Positions 24,539 to 35,830 of a stretch of 64,000 nucleotides of DNA are shown here, in pieces; within the stretch, counting starts at the first letter, position 1, and each line of letters begins with the position of its first letter. The stretch comes from Spizellomyces punctatus DAOM BR117 (Eukaryota > Chytridiomycota > Chytridiomycetes > Spizellomycetales > Spizellomycetaceae). A model generated the notes under the pieces. The model searched no databases and had not been told where the DNA came from. It saw only the letters and a program-made list of their open reading frames with translations. Location of the stretch: positions 1,013,736-1,077,735 of the forward strand of contig NW_015971542.1 of NCBI RefSeq assembly GCF_000182565.1, given 5' to 3'. A program made the position numbers and the translations under genes.

Positions 24539-25481
24539 ATGACAGCTCGCCGCCACTCTATTGAGATACCACCGGAGCTCTCTTCGAGGGCGCCGTCCGT
24601 ACCATCGCCCTCTACTGATGTGACGACCTCTCAGGCCTATGCACCTTTCGATCACCAAATTGCTGGCCACGCTGGACAAATTTTCGGCCTTGCTGGCGGC
24701 CTGCTAGCCAAAGTATGTCCTCAGAAGGAAGTGGACTTTTACAAAGCTGTTTTTGCTAGCGATAGGGAAGATCTGGTGGAGTTCAGAAAAAGCGTTCCTC
24801 AGTTTGCAGGATCTGGGGATTTGGCCGCAGATGCCAGTTTGAATGGCGAGGTTTGTGCCAGCGCTTTCTCTTCTATTTCTTTTTTTTTATGGGACATCGT
24901 TTTCTGAGCGCACATCACAGGCTGTAGGCAACCCGACAGTTCATCTTGAAAACCTGTTAGCGCCCTATACTCACCCTTCTGTCGCCGATATCAAAATTGG
25001 AACAAGACTGTACGGAGACGAAGCAGATGAGGCCAAAAAGGCTCGGATGGAGGAACAAGCTAGGACTACGACGAGTGGGAAGACTGGATTGAGAATATGT
25101 GGAATGAAGGTGTATGATCCATACACATCCAACTATTTAACGCACGACAGGAAATACGGTCGCTCTCTGAGTGCAGAGGAGATTCATTTGGGGATTCGGA
25201 CGTTCTTCACGATACCGTCAAGCGCAACCCTAGTTCCCACTGCGACCCTGACTGCTCTCAGGGAGAAGCTTACCATTTTATTGCATCGTTTGGAAACAGC
25301 TCGGGTCAGATTGTATGGGGCATCTATCCTCTTGATTTACGAGGGCAGTGATGTTGATGCGCGCATCATTGACTTTGCTCATTCGCATGTCGAAAGTGAA
25401 CAAGCTGGACCGGACGAAGGGGCTGTATTTGGCGTCCGCAATCTGCTGCAAAGCATTGAAAAATTGTTGCAAATGGAATGA
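24539..25481 (+). CDS. Inositol polyphosphate kinase (IPMK/IPK family)
   Basis: Two exons, 24539-24850 and 24921-25481, 290 aa. The family signature PxxxDxKxG appears as PSVADIKIGT (about residues 123-132). It is preceded by an AGHAGQ nucleotide-loop segment and followed by the late IIDFAH motif that binds metal-ATP. It therefore phosphorylates inositol phosphates, most likely IP3/IP4/IP5 as in yeast Arg82/IPMK, but IP6 kinases share these motifs. An in-frame upstream extension exists, but the ATG at 24539 in CAAATGACAG gives a compact protein of normal IPMK length. Confidence 0.8.
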
Positions 25482-25666
25482 AGACTACCAAGTACACAAG
25501 GAAGTTTTAGATAGAGGGTGTATAAGAAGCATGGCCCATCGACTGTAGCTAGTGTGTACAAATTATGTATGTATGACGAGCCATCTTGCAAGCGAAAGGG
25601 AATGGGAGAGAACACATATGCTAGATCTGCCACAGCCCAGACTCTGCTGAATATATATCTTGGAAA

Positions 25667-26248
25667 TCATTTCCCTTTGAACCATCGCTCTGCATCGGAA
25701 ATCGGTAAATCGTTGATACTTGATCGCCGTTCTCTCATCAATCCGTCCTCGTTAAATGTCCAGTGTTCAAGACCATGTGCTCGGTACCACTTGGGGATTT
25801 GTTTATGAGAATTCATCACCGCAGATTGATCACATTCGGATGTACAAACCTGTTTATTCTCGTCGTGGTATTCATACCAGAACTGAACTGCAATTTTATT
25901 ATCCTGAAAGCAGAACAACTCTTTCCGTAATTTGTATCCTTGTTCTTTGGCCCATTTTCTCTTTAGAAACTGAACGATTTCATCACGTCCTTTGAGGAAC
26001 TCGGCCCGGTTGCGCCAACTGCAAGTTAAAACCATTAATATTTAGGACTGAACTAGACTACATCAGGTTACATACACTGAGTCAGGGGTATAGGCGAGGG
26101 CCACTAGATTGGGATCCCTTGAATTCCACAAGTCTTCAGCAAGTTTCACTTTCGCTACCGCAGTCTCAGCTGTGAACGGTGGAACTAATTTTTTGGAAGC
26201 GGTCGAAAGGCACCTGTATGCCTTCAGCGTGGAACGTGCAAAGGCCAT
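25667..26248 (-). CDS. DUF1348 (NTF2-like fold) protein with probable mitochondrial presequence
   Basis: Three exons: 26076-26248, 25850-26018, 25667-25789; 154 aa. The blocks [52 protein letters not shown] and [19 protein letters not shown] define DUF1348 (PF07080), small NTF2-like proteins of unknown activity common in bacteria and fungi. The first about 20 residues ([20 protein letters not shown]) look like a mitochondrial targeting peptide, which bacterial relatives lack. Confidence 0.82.
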
Positions 26249-26826
26249 AGCGCAGATGATGAAGTAGTGTAGTAGAGGTTTGAAAGTATATAAATAGTAA
26301 GGGGACGAGAGCGAGCAAACACAGCAGCATGTGGGTCCTGCTGCTTACTAACGGGGTGCCCGATCACGCAACGGGATGACTCGACGTGTAATCATCTGCG
26401 AATCGCCAGCAAACGCACCCCTCCCCGCACCCTGCAAAAGGAGAACTGCCGGGCTCTATCTCCATGGTTCCAAATATAGAGTTCGTATCGACCTATTCAC
26501 TGATCAAGCATAAGCAGAAACGTAGCAGCGCGAACTTAACGAGGTTTGATGGCATGGCTTACTGCCATAGTTGAAAGGGTTGCAACCACAAAAACCCTTA
26601 GATTAATCGTTTCATTGAATTCAAACAGCTGCTATGCTTAAACGGTGGACACTTCGAGACGAGTTGTATGAACGAGATGGGATATTACCAGTATCCGGCT
26701 GATAAAGTGTGAAATGAATTTGCACCTCGCGTCCGAATATTATGCTGACAAGCGATTTGCATAACAATCTGGCATGCTCAACCTTTTAATGTACATTCCT
26801 ATTTTACATTCTATCTGGATACTATG
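26249..26826. other. Intergenic region
   Basis: 578 bp between the DUF1348 start and the end of the next minus-strand gene. AT-rich in its distal half; no gene, repeat or RNA signature seen. Confidence 0.4.
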
Positions 26827-27675
26827 CTACGGAGTAATCTCTCTCGACTTGTCCAGAAACATACGTCGCTTTTCGATGAATAGGTCATCTGCCCCAAGAT
26901 TGCTCTCACCAGCTGCCTTTCCGCTTTTAAACTCCCGCAGTCTTTCTACACCAAATTGTTTTTGCAGCTCACCGCGAAGGGTCCCTTCCAACGCCTCTAT
27001 TCGTTGTTTCGCCCGGCGGGTCATTGCCTCCTTCTCCAAGGATTTCGAAGAGCTCGCAGTGGGCTGTAATTCTGCAACTCTCGCATCGATGTTTTCATAC
27101 GTGATGAAGTTGTTTGCAGAGTGGTAAAGGTACAAGAGAGATTCAAGCCGCTGTTCCGATTGGGTGCAGCGACTTTGGACAAAGTTCTCAAACCGCTTTT
27201 GTCGTCGAACTTGCTTAAACCGAGCGTAAAGGTCCCGCCGTGACTCAAAAAAGGGATCCTTGCCCTCATTGACGCTCTCCTTCTGTCCATCTTGACTCAA
27301 CCCCTCCTTTACTGAAACGGGCTCTCCCTGCTCTGCATCTCCAACTTCACTAAAGCTCTTCAGACGCTCGGCCTTGAACTGACGAATCTTATCAGACAAT
27401 TCCCTTCTGCGTGCCTCCTCTTGCTCCTTCTGGCGTGCCGCAATTGCCTCTTGCCTCTTCAGTGCCTCTTTGGACTCTGCAAAATATTGTTTCCGCTTTT
27501 GTGTCATTTGCTCCCGGAAAGCTGTCCGGGGATGTTTGAGACGGACTTTAGCCCCTTGAGAAAGATCGGGTGTGGGGGAGGTGGAGGCGGATGAGTAGCG
27601 TACGTGAGTCAGGTTATGTCGCATATTCCGACATGTTGATGCGACCACTCGGTGTGCTGAAGAAAGTGTGTTCAT
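26827..27675 (-). CDS. Probable mitochondrial small ribosomal subunit protein (mS26/PET123-like)
   Basis: Single exon, 282 aa from the ATG at 27673-27675; the frame is open further upstream, but the Arg/Ser-rich MNTLSSAHRVVASTCRNMRHN start looks like a mitochondrial presequence. The body is highly charged helix (FREQMTQKRKQYFAESKEALKRQE). A central SLLYLYHSANNFITYENIDARVAEL resembles the conserved part of fungal PET123/mS26 proteins. That assignment rests on this block and overall character only, so it is tentative; a generic mitochondrial coiled-coil protein is the alternative. Confidence 0.5.
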   Translation of the reverse strand: MNTLSSAHRVVASTCRNMRHNLTHVRYSSASTSPTPDLSQGAKVRLKHPRTAFREQMTQKRKQYFAESKEALKRQEAIAARQKEQEEARRRELSDKIRQFKAERLKSFSEVGDAEQGEPVSVKEGLSQDGQKESVNEGKDPFFESRRDLYARFKQVRRQKRFENFVQSRCTQSEQRLESLLYLYHSANNFITYENIDARVAELQPTASSSKSLEKEAMTRRAKQRIEALEGTLRGELQKQFGVERLREFKSGKAAGESNLGADDLFIEKRRMFLDKSREITP

Positions 27676-27843
27676 CGCTGCAAAGATCTTACGAACGTCC
27701 CCCAACCCCAAGCATGCGTACGGCAAAGAAACCGCGGACCTTGGTGTCCCTGGAAACAATTTGTGATCACATGACTCTACACTTGTCATCCAGCGATCGG
27801 ACAGCTGGAAGCTTGGGAGCAGATATTGCGATGAATAGCTGTC

Positions 27844-30080
27844 ATGGCAGATGCCGAGACCTCTGCACGTACAGAAGAGGTACGACAAAAATTGCGAGGA
27901 AAACGCTATCGGTTGTCACTGGCGATCTCACTTCGAAAGTGATGCTCCTCTCCTAAGGAAAGACAGGAGCTGGACCTGTGGGAGTACTTGGAGGTGTTTC
28001 CCGAAGACAACAAGTATGGAATATGGCCTATTTTCTTTTCTGCTGAATGATCAAAGTTCTTACTCAGTATACTCTTCAAGGGATGTCACTGCTCTGGGGC
28101 TTCCACCAACCGCCCGCTATCCGGATATTGAAGGATATCGGGCAACTCGCGAGTTGCAGCTCAACTACATTCTGTCAAAGCAGCTCAACGAGGTGGAGCA
28201 CTTACGGAAAATGGCTTTACGAACCTTTGATGACGACTACTGCACCTCACTTCATTCGAGCCGGGAGATTGACCGTTTGAATTTGTGCCCTCCACTGTTT
28301 CAAATGTTAACGCGGAAAGAACTAGAAGAATCTCAAGGGGAAAGTCCGGGTGAAGATGGAAATTATCCCTTCCAATCCTCCTTGATGGATTTGAAACGCT
28401 GGGTGGAGAAAGAAGCCAGTGGTGGGGAGAGCGAGAGCCGGACACGACCTGGGATATCAGCACATATGCTGAATGTATGTGGGATTTTAACCATTTGGCA
28501 AATAGGCCTACGGCATGTGTTCGAAGATTTACCCCTATCCTTGTTCTATAGGTGTTATATGAAAAACAATATGAGCTGATGCGAATGAAGCAGTCTCGGA
28601 CACTCGACGAAATGTTTGAACGGCAATGGCGAGACGGTCGCAATATCATGATGCAGCAGAACTTGAAAGCCGATCGCACCTGGAATTACGTTGCGTGGGA
28701 AGGGCCGCTTGAAGAAGAGAAGCAAGAAATTAATCGAAAATGGGCCCAGTCCATTGCTGACGTTCAGCTACTTGGGCGAATCGAGGGCACGCTGGATATG
28801 TACGTGTGCCCTACCTGAAGTTTTATGTTAACGAAGTCCTAATTGTTATATGACGCCTGTTAAGACCAGTAAAGCGCATCTATATTTCAAAAACGATCCC
28901 GTTTGATCCAAGAGACACGCGGAACACGGACTTTCTAAAGCGATGGTGTCACGAACCTTGGCCGAAATACATTGTGCGTGTGGCCAAACCGGATAAAGAC
29001 CAATATGAAAGATTCTATAATCTGATGGCCTTTAGTCGTGGTCAACGGAAGGTAGACACACCATGAGCGTACGGTTGAATACACACACTGACCATTCTCT
29101 TCATTCAGGCTCACGTTGCGGATCTAGACGATGTACCCCCAGGTCAAAAAAGCGCCCGGCAGATGATCATGGTGCCTTTGCACTTCGTGCGACGTCCGTT
29201 AAAATATCACCCCAATTTATCAAAGATTCTCGATTCGTCAAGTTACACATTTTTGGGCATCTTGTATACCCGACAAGGTGTGCCTCAAGGAGACCAGGTC
29301 TTGGATTGCTGGGGCTTTGATCAGTACGCGACAACTCCACTTAACAAGTCTGATGGGAAAGTTCCCTGGGAGGCTAGCTCGGATTCGGCCCGTTTTGGCG
29401 TACTCGAGTCCGTACTACCTCACCCACCTGGACAGCCATTACTGGCCATTAATACCCATGGATCACAAAGCGCTATATTACCTCCGCCTGCTTTGGGGGC
29501 CTCGTCCGGCTTGCCGAACACACCCATTGGCGTCACTCATTTGACGACAACCCTTCCTTTTGTTGCGACTTCCTACGCGACACCATTGCAAATGGCTTCA
29601 AGGGACGTACCGGAGCTCGTGGCACCCAAAGGATTGACCTCTATAGTAGCGGCACAGCAAAGCCTTCAACAACAGGCCACACGACTGGAAAGCGACATTA
29701 CTGCACTAGAAGCAATAATGAGATTTGCAACAGGTCCAGCAGATTCTGAAAGTCAGAATAAAATGAAAGCAAGTTTTGCGACCAAACAGAAGGAATTGGA
29801 GAGTGTACGTGAGGCGCTGCAAAACATCGAAAATGGACACGGGGCTACGTCAAAGTTCCCACCGGCCATATCAACCGCAAGTGAGAATCCGCAGCTACCT
29901 CAAGCAATGAAAGGAACAGCAGGACCGCTATCTCCAGCAACGGCACCTAACATGAACAGTATAGCGTCCACGTTGTTGGACCATCTCAGGAGGACCGGAG
30001 TGCTGCAACCTCGTGATCCCCGATTACAAGCACAGCCTGCACCACCGTCCGGGGGGACGCACGAGGGACACCCATCCTGA
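27844..30080 (+). CDS. Conserved-looking 638-aa protein of unknown function
   Basis: Six exons: 27844-27879, 27958-28013, 28057-28474, 28552-28799, 28865-29051, 29109-30080; 638 aa, all phases consistent. The N-terminus is acidic (EERQELDLWEYLEVFPED). The region from about residue 40 to 400 is structured and rich in aromatic and charged residues (LTRKELEESQ, DRTWNYVAWEGPLEEEKQE, FLKRWCHEPWPKYIVRVAKP, MVPLHFVRRPLKYHPNLSK). The C-terminal 230 residues are Pro/Ala/Ser-rich with one coiled coil (AAQQSLQQQATRLESDITAL). The style suggests a nuclear complex subunit, but I recognise no family. Its start lies 168 bp from that of the mitoribosomal candidate. Confidence 0.6.
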
Positions 30081-30195
30081 TTTTTTTCTTCTCAGCGGTA
30101 TTATAAATTAGCATATTTGTGTATATTTCTTGTATAAATGTGTAATATCAGACCACTCGACGTGCAATGAGAGCCTAAGTCACGGGGATCCTTGT

Positions 30196-30212
30196 CTGCA
30201 CGTGACGTGCAG
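30196..30212. promoter_or_regulatory. 17-bp perfect palindrome upstream of the uS19 gene
   Basis: CTGCACGTGACGTGCAG is an 8-bp inverted repeat around a central G, 84 bp before the ATG of the ribosomal protein gene. It contains an E-box (CACGTG) overlapping a CRE-like TGACGT, so bHLH (Cbf1-like) or bZIP factors are candidate binders (inference). Confidence 0.5.
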
Positions 30213-30295
30213 CGAAAATGGGTGTATTTCAACTGCATACCAGTCGTTTTGAGAAGATCCTCCCTTTTCTGGTCGCCTGTCCATATATATCAACC

Positions 30296-31326
30296 ATGGT
30301 GAGTATCATCGTCACGCATCCATCCATCCATCCATCCGTTCCGCCATCCACGTCGTATGGGTACTTGGTTGCATTTGAAGAAGGGGGAGAGGGATCCTGT
30401 GGAGCAATTGTAGTTGGAAGGCCATGTTGGCACATTGGAGTAGTTTTTTGGCATGATGGGGATTATCGTGAGACGGCGTACGAATGTATACGAATGAGGA
30501 GAAACTGGACGAAATGCGGGGCGGGTTGTATATGGCGATTCGCTCGCCCTTGAGCAGTTTGCTCGATCACGCTGGAATATGGACGCAGGCGATGTGGGGC
30601 TCCCGGCAAAGGCAAAGATGAAAGTCCAAGGCGGCAGAGCGATAGCTTGTAAAAGATGCTTTGGGGGAGACGGCTCGAGGACCGATGCTCAACAATATCA
30701 ACTTGACGCTAATCTCTCTTGTGGTTGATTGTAGGCTGACGAATTCGACCAAGAGTCTGCTGCCGAGTTGAAGAAGAAGAGAACCTTCCGGAAGTTCACC
30801 TTCCGTGGAGTGGACCTCGACCAGCTTCTTGACTTGAGCTCCGAGCAGGTGTGCACGTCTCCGCTTTCGCCATTTCTGGGATTGCCAATTTACCATGTTC
30901 CACGTCGCAGCTTATGGAGCTTGTTCACGCCCGTGCTCGCCGTAGGTTCCAGCGCGGTTTGAAGAGGAAGCCAATGGGTCTCATCAAGAAGTTGCGCAAG
31001 GCCAAGAAGGAGGCTACTCCTGGTGAGAAGCCAGAGGTGGTCAAGACCCACTTGCGTGACATGATCATTGTCCCCGAGATGATTGGCTCCGTCGTTGGTG
31101 TGTACAACGGAAAGACCTTCAACCAGGTTGAGATCAAGCCTGAGATGATTGGTCACTACCTTGGCGAATTCTCCATCACCTACAAGCCTGTCAAGCACGG
31201 TCGTCCCGGTATCGGTGCCACCCACAGTTCCCGGTACGTATTCGCAGACGTTAACAACGATTGCCGTATTTGGTTCCCTTGCTCATCAAAAGGTATCAAT
31301 TTTACAGATTCATTCCTCTTAAATAA
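30296..31326 (+). CDS. RPS15: Small ribosomal subunit protein uS19 (RPS15)
   Basis: Four exons: 30296-30298 (the ATG alone), 30735-30848, 30911-31233, 31308-31326; 152 aa. It is a universal protein at the head of the 40S subunit near the decoding centre. Sequence hallmarks: [85 protein letters not shown]. The first intron (30299-30734, 436 nt) is by far the longest reliable intron here and carries a CATC microsatellite near 30328-30349. Early introns directly after the start codon are common in ribosomal protein genes. Confidence 0.95.
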
Positions 31327-31545
31327 GGGCAGATGTGGCGTTTCATTGTACATGTTTATATGTGGTGATGGGAATATAAACGGATGCATAGGCAGTGCGC
31401 AGTGCAATACTTCTTTGAGTGACAGGGCTAAATGTCATTACCAATTCGATTTCTATTCATTGGAATGATCACAGGCGGGTCAATTAGACAACAATTAATG
31501 CATTAAATTCGTTTGTCCGGCCCCAAAGCAACTACGAAATAACAT

Positions 31546-32731
31546 CTAAGTCTTGCGGAGCGGTCGTAACAGAGCCAGCGCCTGTTCCAAGTTGTCAATC
31601 GCAGTGGGTATATCATCGTATTGCAACGCGCTGATGGCAAAACGGGAGTGCTTTTGTGCAGCCTGTACTGTTTTGTAGTTGACTTCGAACGATCCCTTCG
31701 GCGCGAGAGATGACGGGCTAGCCGGTGCAGGAGACGGTGAGTGGTGTCCAGAACCGGCCGATGGCGCCGACGGGTGAACGTAAGGCCTGGTCTCAGAACC
31801 GGTAAAAGGGGTTTGATGTGACGGGCAGTGTGAAGATGGTGATGCATAACTGGCCTCCCCGGAGTGCGAAACATTTGCATCAAAAGTAGGTTGCGTTGGA
31901 GTATATGATGGATCATAAGGCGTGCCAAAATTCGGATGAGGTTCCGGCGGAGCGGTCGGTTGTGCGGATTCTGGGGGTTGCTCTCCTGGCATTCCTGGGG
32001 TTGGTGTGCGGCCTTCTCGTAATGCTTTGATGATGTCTGCAGCTTTGAATTTGGCATACCGGATTTTGTCTTGCACCTTTCGCGGAGCCGGTATGTCAGT
32101 TGAAAGTCCTTGGCGAACTCAAGGACAAGTTCATACCTCCGTATCAATTTCTCCAAATACTTTGAGAAGCTCTAGAAAAATTGAAGACGCCAAGAAGGTC
32201 TTTGCAGTCTTCCTAATTGTAGGCATCCACATTAACACAAAAAGCCGCCTACTGACTATTGCAACATTTTCTTACTTGGACGCTCTCCCTTGACGATCTT
32301 CATTGTCAGCGTTCGTAAAAATACGTAACGCAAAATTCTCAATGTGAGCGTAACCAACAACATCGTTTGTAACAGCCTCGTTTCCGCTGATATTCTTCCG
32401 ATCCTGTAGCAAAAGTCCCATGAGTAAATGGAGATTTGAAAAAGCGTCTAAGGATGCGCACTTGTTCCAGTTCATCCATGAGCCCAAGGAGGAACAGCTG
32501 AGCCTCCTTTGACTTGCCCCCTTTATCTATGGCGAGTTTCGCTGCATAGTATTTGCCTGCAACAAGCAAGATGAGTCTCACATGTTCGGTTGGCTGTTAT
32601 TCAAATGATTCGCTGAAGAATATGGTGCACCTACAATAATACGCGACTATGGGTTCCTTCGTTTGAAGCTCTTGTGCTCTTTGCAGGTATGCATTTACAA
32701 ACTTGAGCTCGTCTGGTGGGTTGCCGGGCAT
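31546..32731 (-). CDS. VTA1: Vacuolar protein sorting protein VTA1/LIP5
   Basis: Five exons: 32635-32731, 32462-32556, 32276-32403, 32137-32212, 31546-32076; 308 aa. VTA1 stimulates the AAA ATPase Vps4 that disassembles ESCRT-III on endosomes. The N-terminal tandem-MIT region shows LKFVNAYLQRAQELQTKEPIVAYYCKYYAAKLAI, NEDRQGRASKKTAKTFLASSIFLELLKVFGE and KIRYAKFKAADIIKALREG. A Pro/Ser-rich linker follows. The C-terminal Vps4-binding helix pair is AQKHSRFAISALQYDDIPTAIDNLEQALALL. The first donor (GTAGGT inside the apparent TATTATTGTAG) is chosen because it alone restores the frame. Confidence 0.92.
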
Positions 32732-32885
32732 TGCGGAAGATGTGAAAGCGAATTGGTCGTTTGGTTATCCCCAGCGCGCATATCCCAGAGTCATGAGTCA
32801 TGTGATGCTGCTGACACACCCAAAGTGTAACTTGTTGCAACTCTACCCTTTCGAATCGCGACTGACTGTATACAGTTTGCGCCGT

Positions 32886-33785
32886 ATGATATTGCCCCAC
32901 CGAGTTTTGTGTTGCAGACTGTCCCCAGCTTCTATCTGCTCTAACTTTTCTAGAACCATGGCTACTTCCTCATCGCGGACCCTGCGCATAGGAAGCTTCA
33001 CTGTACCGCTTACAGTTAAGGAGAACTCTGGGATCGACCTCGATGAGGTAGAACAATTCCCGGCTTTCAAGGACTGGGTTGCAGCTTTTGGGAAGGAGAT
33101 GAAAGAGTCTCCTGTGGCCTCCCGTGTTGCTGTCGAAAAAGTTGTGATAACCGATATAGATTACTTTAAAAGTGGGAAAGTAGGGTTCGTCAAATTTCGC
33201 ACAGATGTTAAATGGAGCGACGCAGGGGATGGACGTATACCTGGCATTGTGTTCTCGAGAGGTGGTGCGGTTGCGATTCTAGTAATCATTAAAGCGAGCA
33301 ACCCCAGAACTGCAGATGATGAGGAAGAGCGAGTGGTCTTGACCGTGCAACCGCGTATCCCCATCGCTTCATTAGCTTTTTCAGAAATACCAGCGGGGAT
33401 GTTGGATGGTGAGCGCAAATTTGCGGGAGCTGCTGCTCGAGAATTGGAGGAAGAATGCGGAATTCAAATAAGAGAGGATGAGCTTACAGATTTGACAGAT
33501 CTGACCTTTGGAATGGGGACCGACCTGAGGAATGTCGGAGTCTACCCAAGTCCAGGTGGATCTGACGAGTTCATCAAATTGCTTTTGTGCAGAAAACAGC
33601 TGCCTATTGAGGACATCAGGCGACTGGAAGGAAGAAAAGGTGGTCTGAGAGAGGAAGGCGAGAGAATTGACGTAAAATTGGTCAAGCTAAAGGATCTCTG
33701 GCGGAGCACTCGAGACATGAAAGCCTTATCGGCTCTTACTTTATACGACCGTTGCCTTACAGCTGGATTAATCTCCAAGATATGA
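32886..33785 (+). CDS. Nudix hydrolase, NUDX14/ADP-sugar diphosphatase-like
   Basis: Single exon, 299 aa from the ATG at 32886; the next in-frame ATG, 32958, has good context, and the 24 residues between could be an organelle targeting peptide. The Nudix box reads EIPAGMLDG...AARELEEECGI, and SPGGSDEFIKLLLCRKQ after it is shared with plant NUDX14 and related ADP-sugar diphosphatases. Expected chemistry is hydrolysis of a nucleotide-sugar diphosphate bond with Mg2+ held by the REL-EE glutamates. Substrate is inferred from similarity only. It is head to head with VTA1, with 154 bp between the starts. Confidence 0.85.
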   Translation: MILPHRVLCCRLSPASICSNFSRTMATSSSRTLRIGSFTVPLTVKENSGIDLDEVEQFPAFKDWVAAFGKEMKESPVASRVAVEKVVITDIDYFKSGKVGFVKFRTDVKWSDAGDGRIPGIVFSRGGAVAILVIIKASNPRTADDEEERVVLTVQPRIPIASLAFSEIPAGMLDGERKFAGAAARELEEECGIQIREDELTDLTDLTFGMGTDLRNVGVYPSPGGSDEFIKLLLCRKQLPIEDIRRLEGRKGGLREEGERIDVKLVKLKDLWRSTRDMKALSALTLYDRCLTAGLISKI

Positions 33786-33905
33786 CGCTACTTAGATCAA
33801 ACGTACTTTATTGAATCTGTGTCCAACCACTATTGTTTGTACATTTATGGTCTGCATGTTTCGCATACAAGAGGAAATTCCACCCGGCCAATAATTTAAG
33901 TGCGC

Positions 33906-35337
33906 TTAACTAATACTTTTCTTTAGCTTGTCATGCGTCTCTCGTAGCTCAGAAGCATATCGGATGGCCCATGTAAGCTCGTACGATTTGGCGGCATCAT
34001 TCCAGCTAGACAGGATATCACCAGTACGCCCTGTTCCCTCTCCAATTTCATTTTCAACGACATCCCTCTGACGTGCGGAGTCTATAAGCGCTGACATTTG
34101 TGTGAGGTATGGATCGTCCTGGGCATAATCGAATACTTCTGCCTCCTCACTAAACGGCGATCGAACATACAATTTTGGCTCACAGTACGGATTCACCATT
34201 CGGAACAGCCAGCCATCAGCATGAACTTCCAATTCTGCAGAATACTTTGTGCCGTGGAGGTTGATGCCATGGGTAATCGTCCCAATTGCTCCATTTTCAT
34301 ATTTCCATACAGCCGAGGCGATCCGAGGTATACGATCGTCTTCGGGTATCAGATTTTCATTTATCGGGATCTTGGAAAGCTTTCCAGGCTTCTCCCAATG
34401 CTCAACTGCGTGAGCATATACTGACTCGATATTCACATCCCCTCCAAAATATCTGCTGAGATCACAGATATGTGTTCCTTGCTCTACAATGGGCGTACAT
34501 GAGATAGATTTCTTCCACCAGTGATCTTTTTCGATAGATGTGTAGCAAGAGTTGTATCGAGCAACTGTGGCCATTACGGTGAGATTATGCTGGGAAATAA
34601 GATCTTTCATCTTCTGCACAACTAGTACGAAAAGAAAAATAGATTGGTGATTGAACGCGAGTATACAACAGTAAATTATTCACCTTTAAGATATCTCATG
34701 AAATATCCGACGCTGACCAGGGATTTCCGACTTGCTAAATCATGGCCAACCTCTTTGACTTCGTGCACGTGGGCGCTAGATATAGGCTTTTCGATAAACA
34801 AAGCAGCATGTGGTAATGCTCTCGATAATCTTATTTCCAAGTCAGAACCAGGTTTAGTTGTTCCATGGAATGCAGGTGGTACTCCAATGATGACTACATC
34901 GGGTTTGTTGTCTTCCGATAAGGATGCAAGGAAATTTTCAATGTTGTTATACTCCTTTGTTCCCTCGTAGGCGGAGGAGAATTCTGAGCGAGCCTTTTCC
35001 TTCAGGACATGTTGACGGTGCTCTGAGGATGGATCAACGAGAGCCGTGACTTTCAAATTATTTCCTAATCTCCTTTGGACGCGAACATTAGATCAGGACC
35101 AAACATTTTCTAATATGCTCAAGACGAGTTCATTACTGACTTTTCCAAGCGAGCAGAATGATTCCACGGGCCCTCGGGTGAGCCGAAATTTATTCCTCCC
35201 GCCCCAAAGAACGCAACCTTTGTCGGAGTATCAAGAACACCTCTAGTCGCATATTGTCGTCGATTCAGCGCCTTTGCTTCTGGGACAAACTGCCGCGCGG
35301 CCTTGTGAAGTTTTGAGAGTTGAACAAAAAACGACAT
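33906..35337 (-). CDS. Gfo/Idh/MocA-family NAD(P)-dependent oxidoreductase
   Basis: Three exons: 35141-35337, 34684-35072, 33906-34621; 433 aa. A Rossmann start (KVAFFGAGGINFGSPEGPW, about residues 40-58) and the EKPISS motif, which positions the catalytic Lys, define the family. The C-terminal half carries the typical open sheet (VEQGTHICDLSRYFGGDV, GAIGTITHGINLHG). About 35 N-terminal residues, basic and with few acidic residues (MSFFVQLSKLHKAARQF), suggest mitochondrial import. Substrate (a sugar, inositol or diol) cannot be told. Confidence 0.85.
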
Positions 35338-35830
35338 TGCATGCAAGCTACAGCTTCTAGCGGGGGAAAGCTGGCCATCCTCAAGAAATATGAAGGATTC
35401 AACTGAAACTTGACGTAAAACAAGTTAACTGAGCTAATCCACCCAATTTATTCACGTGATTAGTACAGTGGATCCATCCCTGGATCATTCCATTGCGTCA
35501 AGAACTCCACCCAACTTGAACTGCCGCGGCGCCTCCCTTCCATTTCGACCAGGGATTACATTGTTGTTTTTTCCAAACGGGCCTTTCATCCGCGCGTGTG
35601 AAGCCACTAGACTCACAAACGGCTGTCTCTCGAGGCGCGGCAATCTTACGGTTTCAATTTGGTTGTGTGCTGTTACATAAACTTTGCGTAAGTACGACTG
35701 TGAACTGGGTGTACATCTGAAAGCAAACAGAGATGGCAGGAGGGTATGCAAAAGGGTCACGTTGTTTATTGAAATGCTGTCCTTTCAGTCCACCTTTCCC
35801 GGCCTGTACGCGCAAACATAGGGATATAAC

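Noticed and set aside
30299-30734. snoRNA in the long first intron of the uS19 gene
   Set aside because: Ribosomal protein introns often host snoRNAs, but I found no C box (RTGATGA) with a matching D box and no convincing H/ACA layout.
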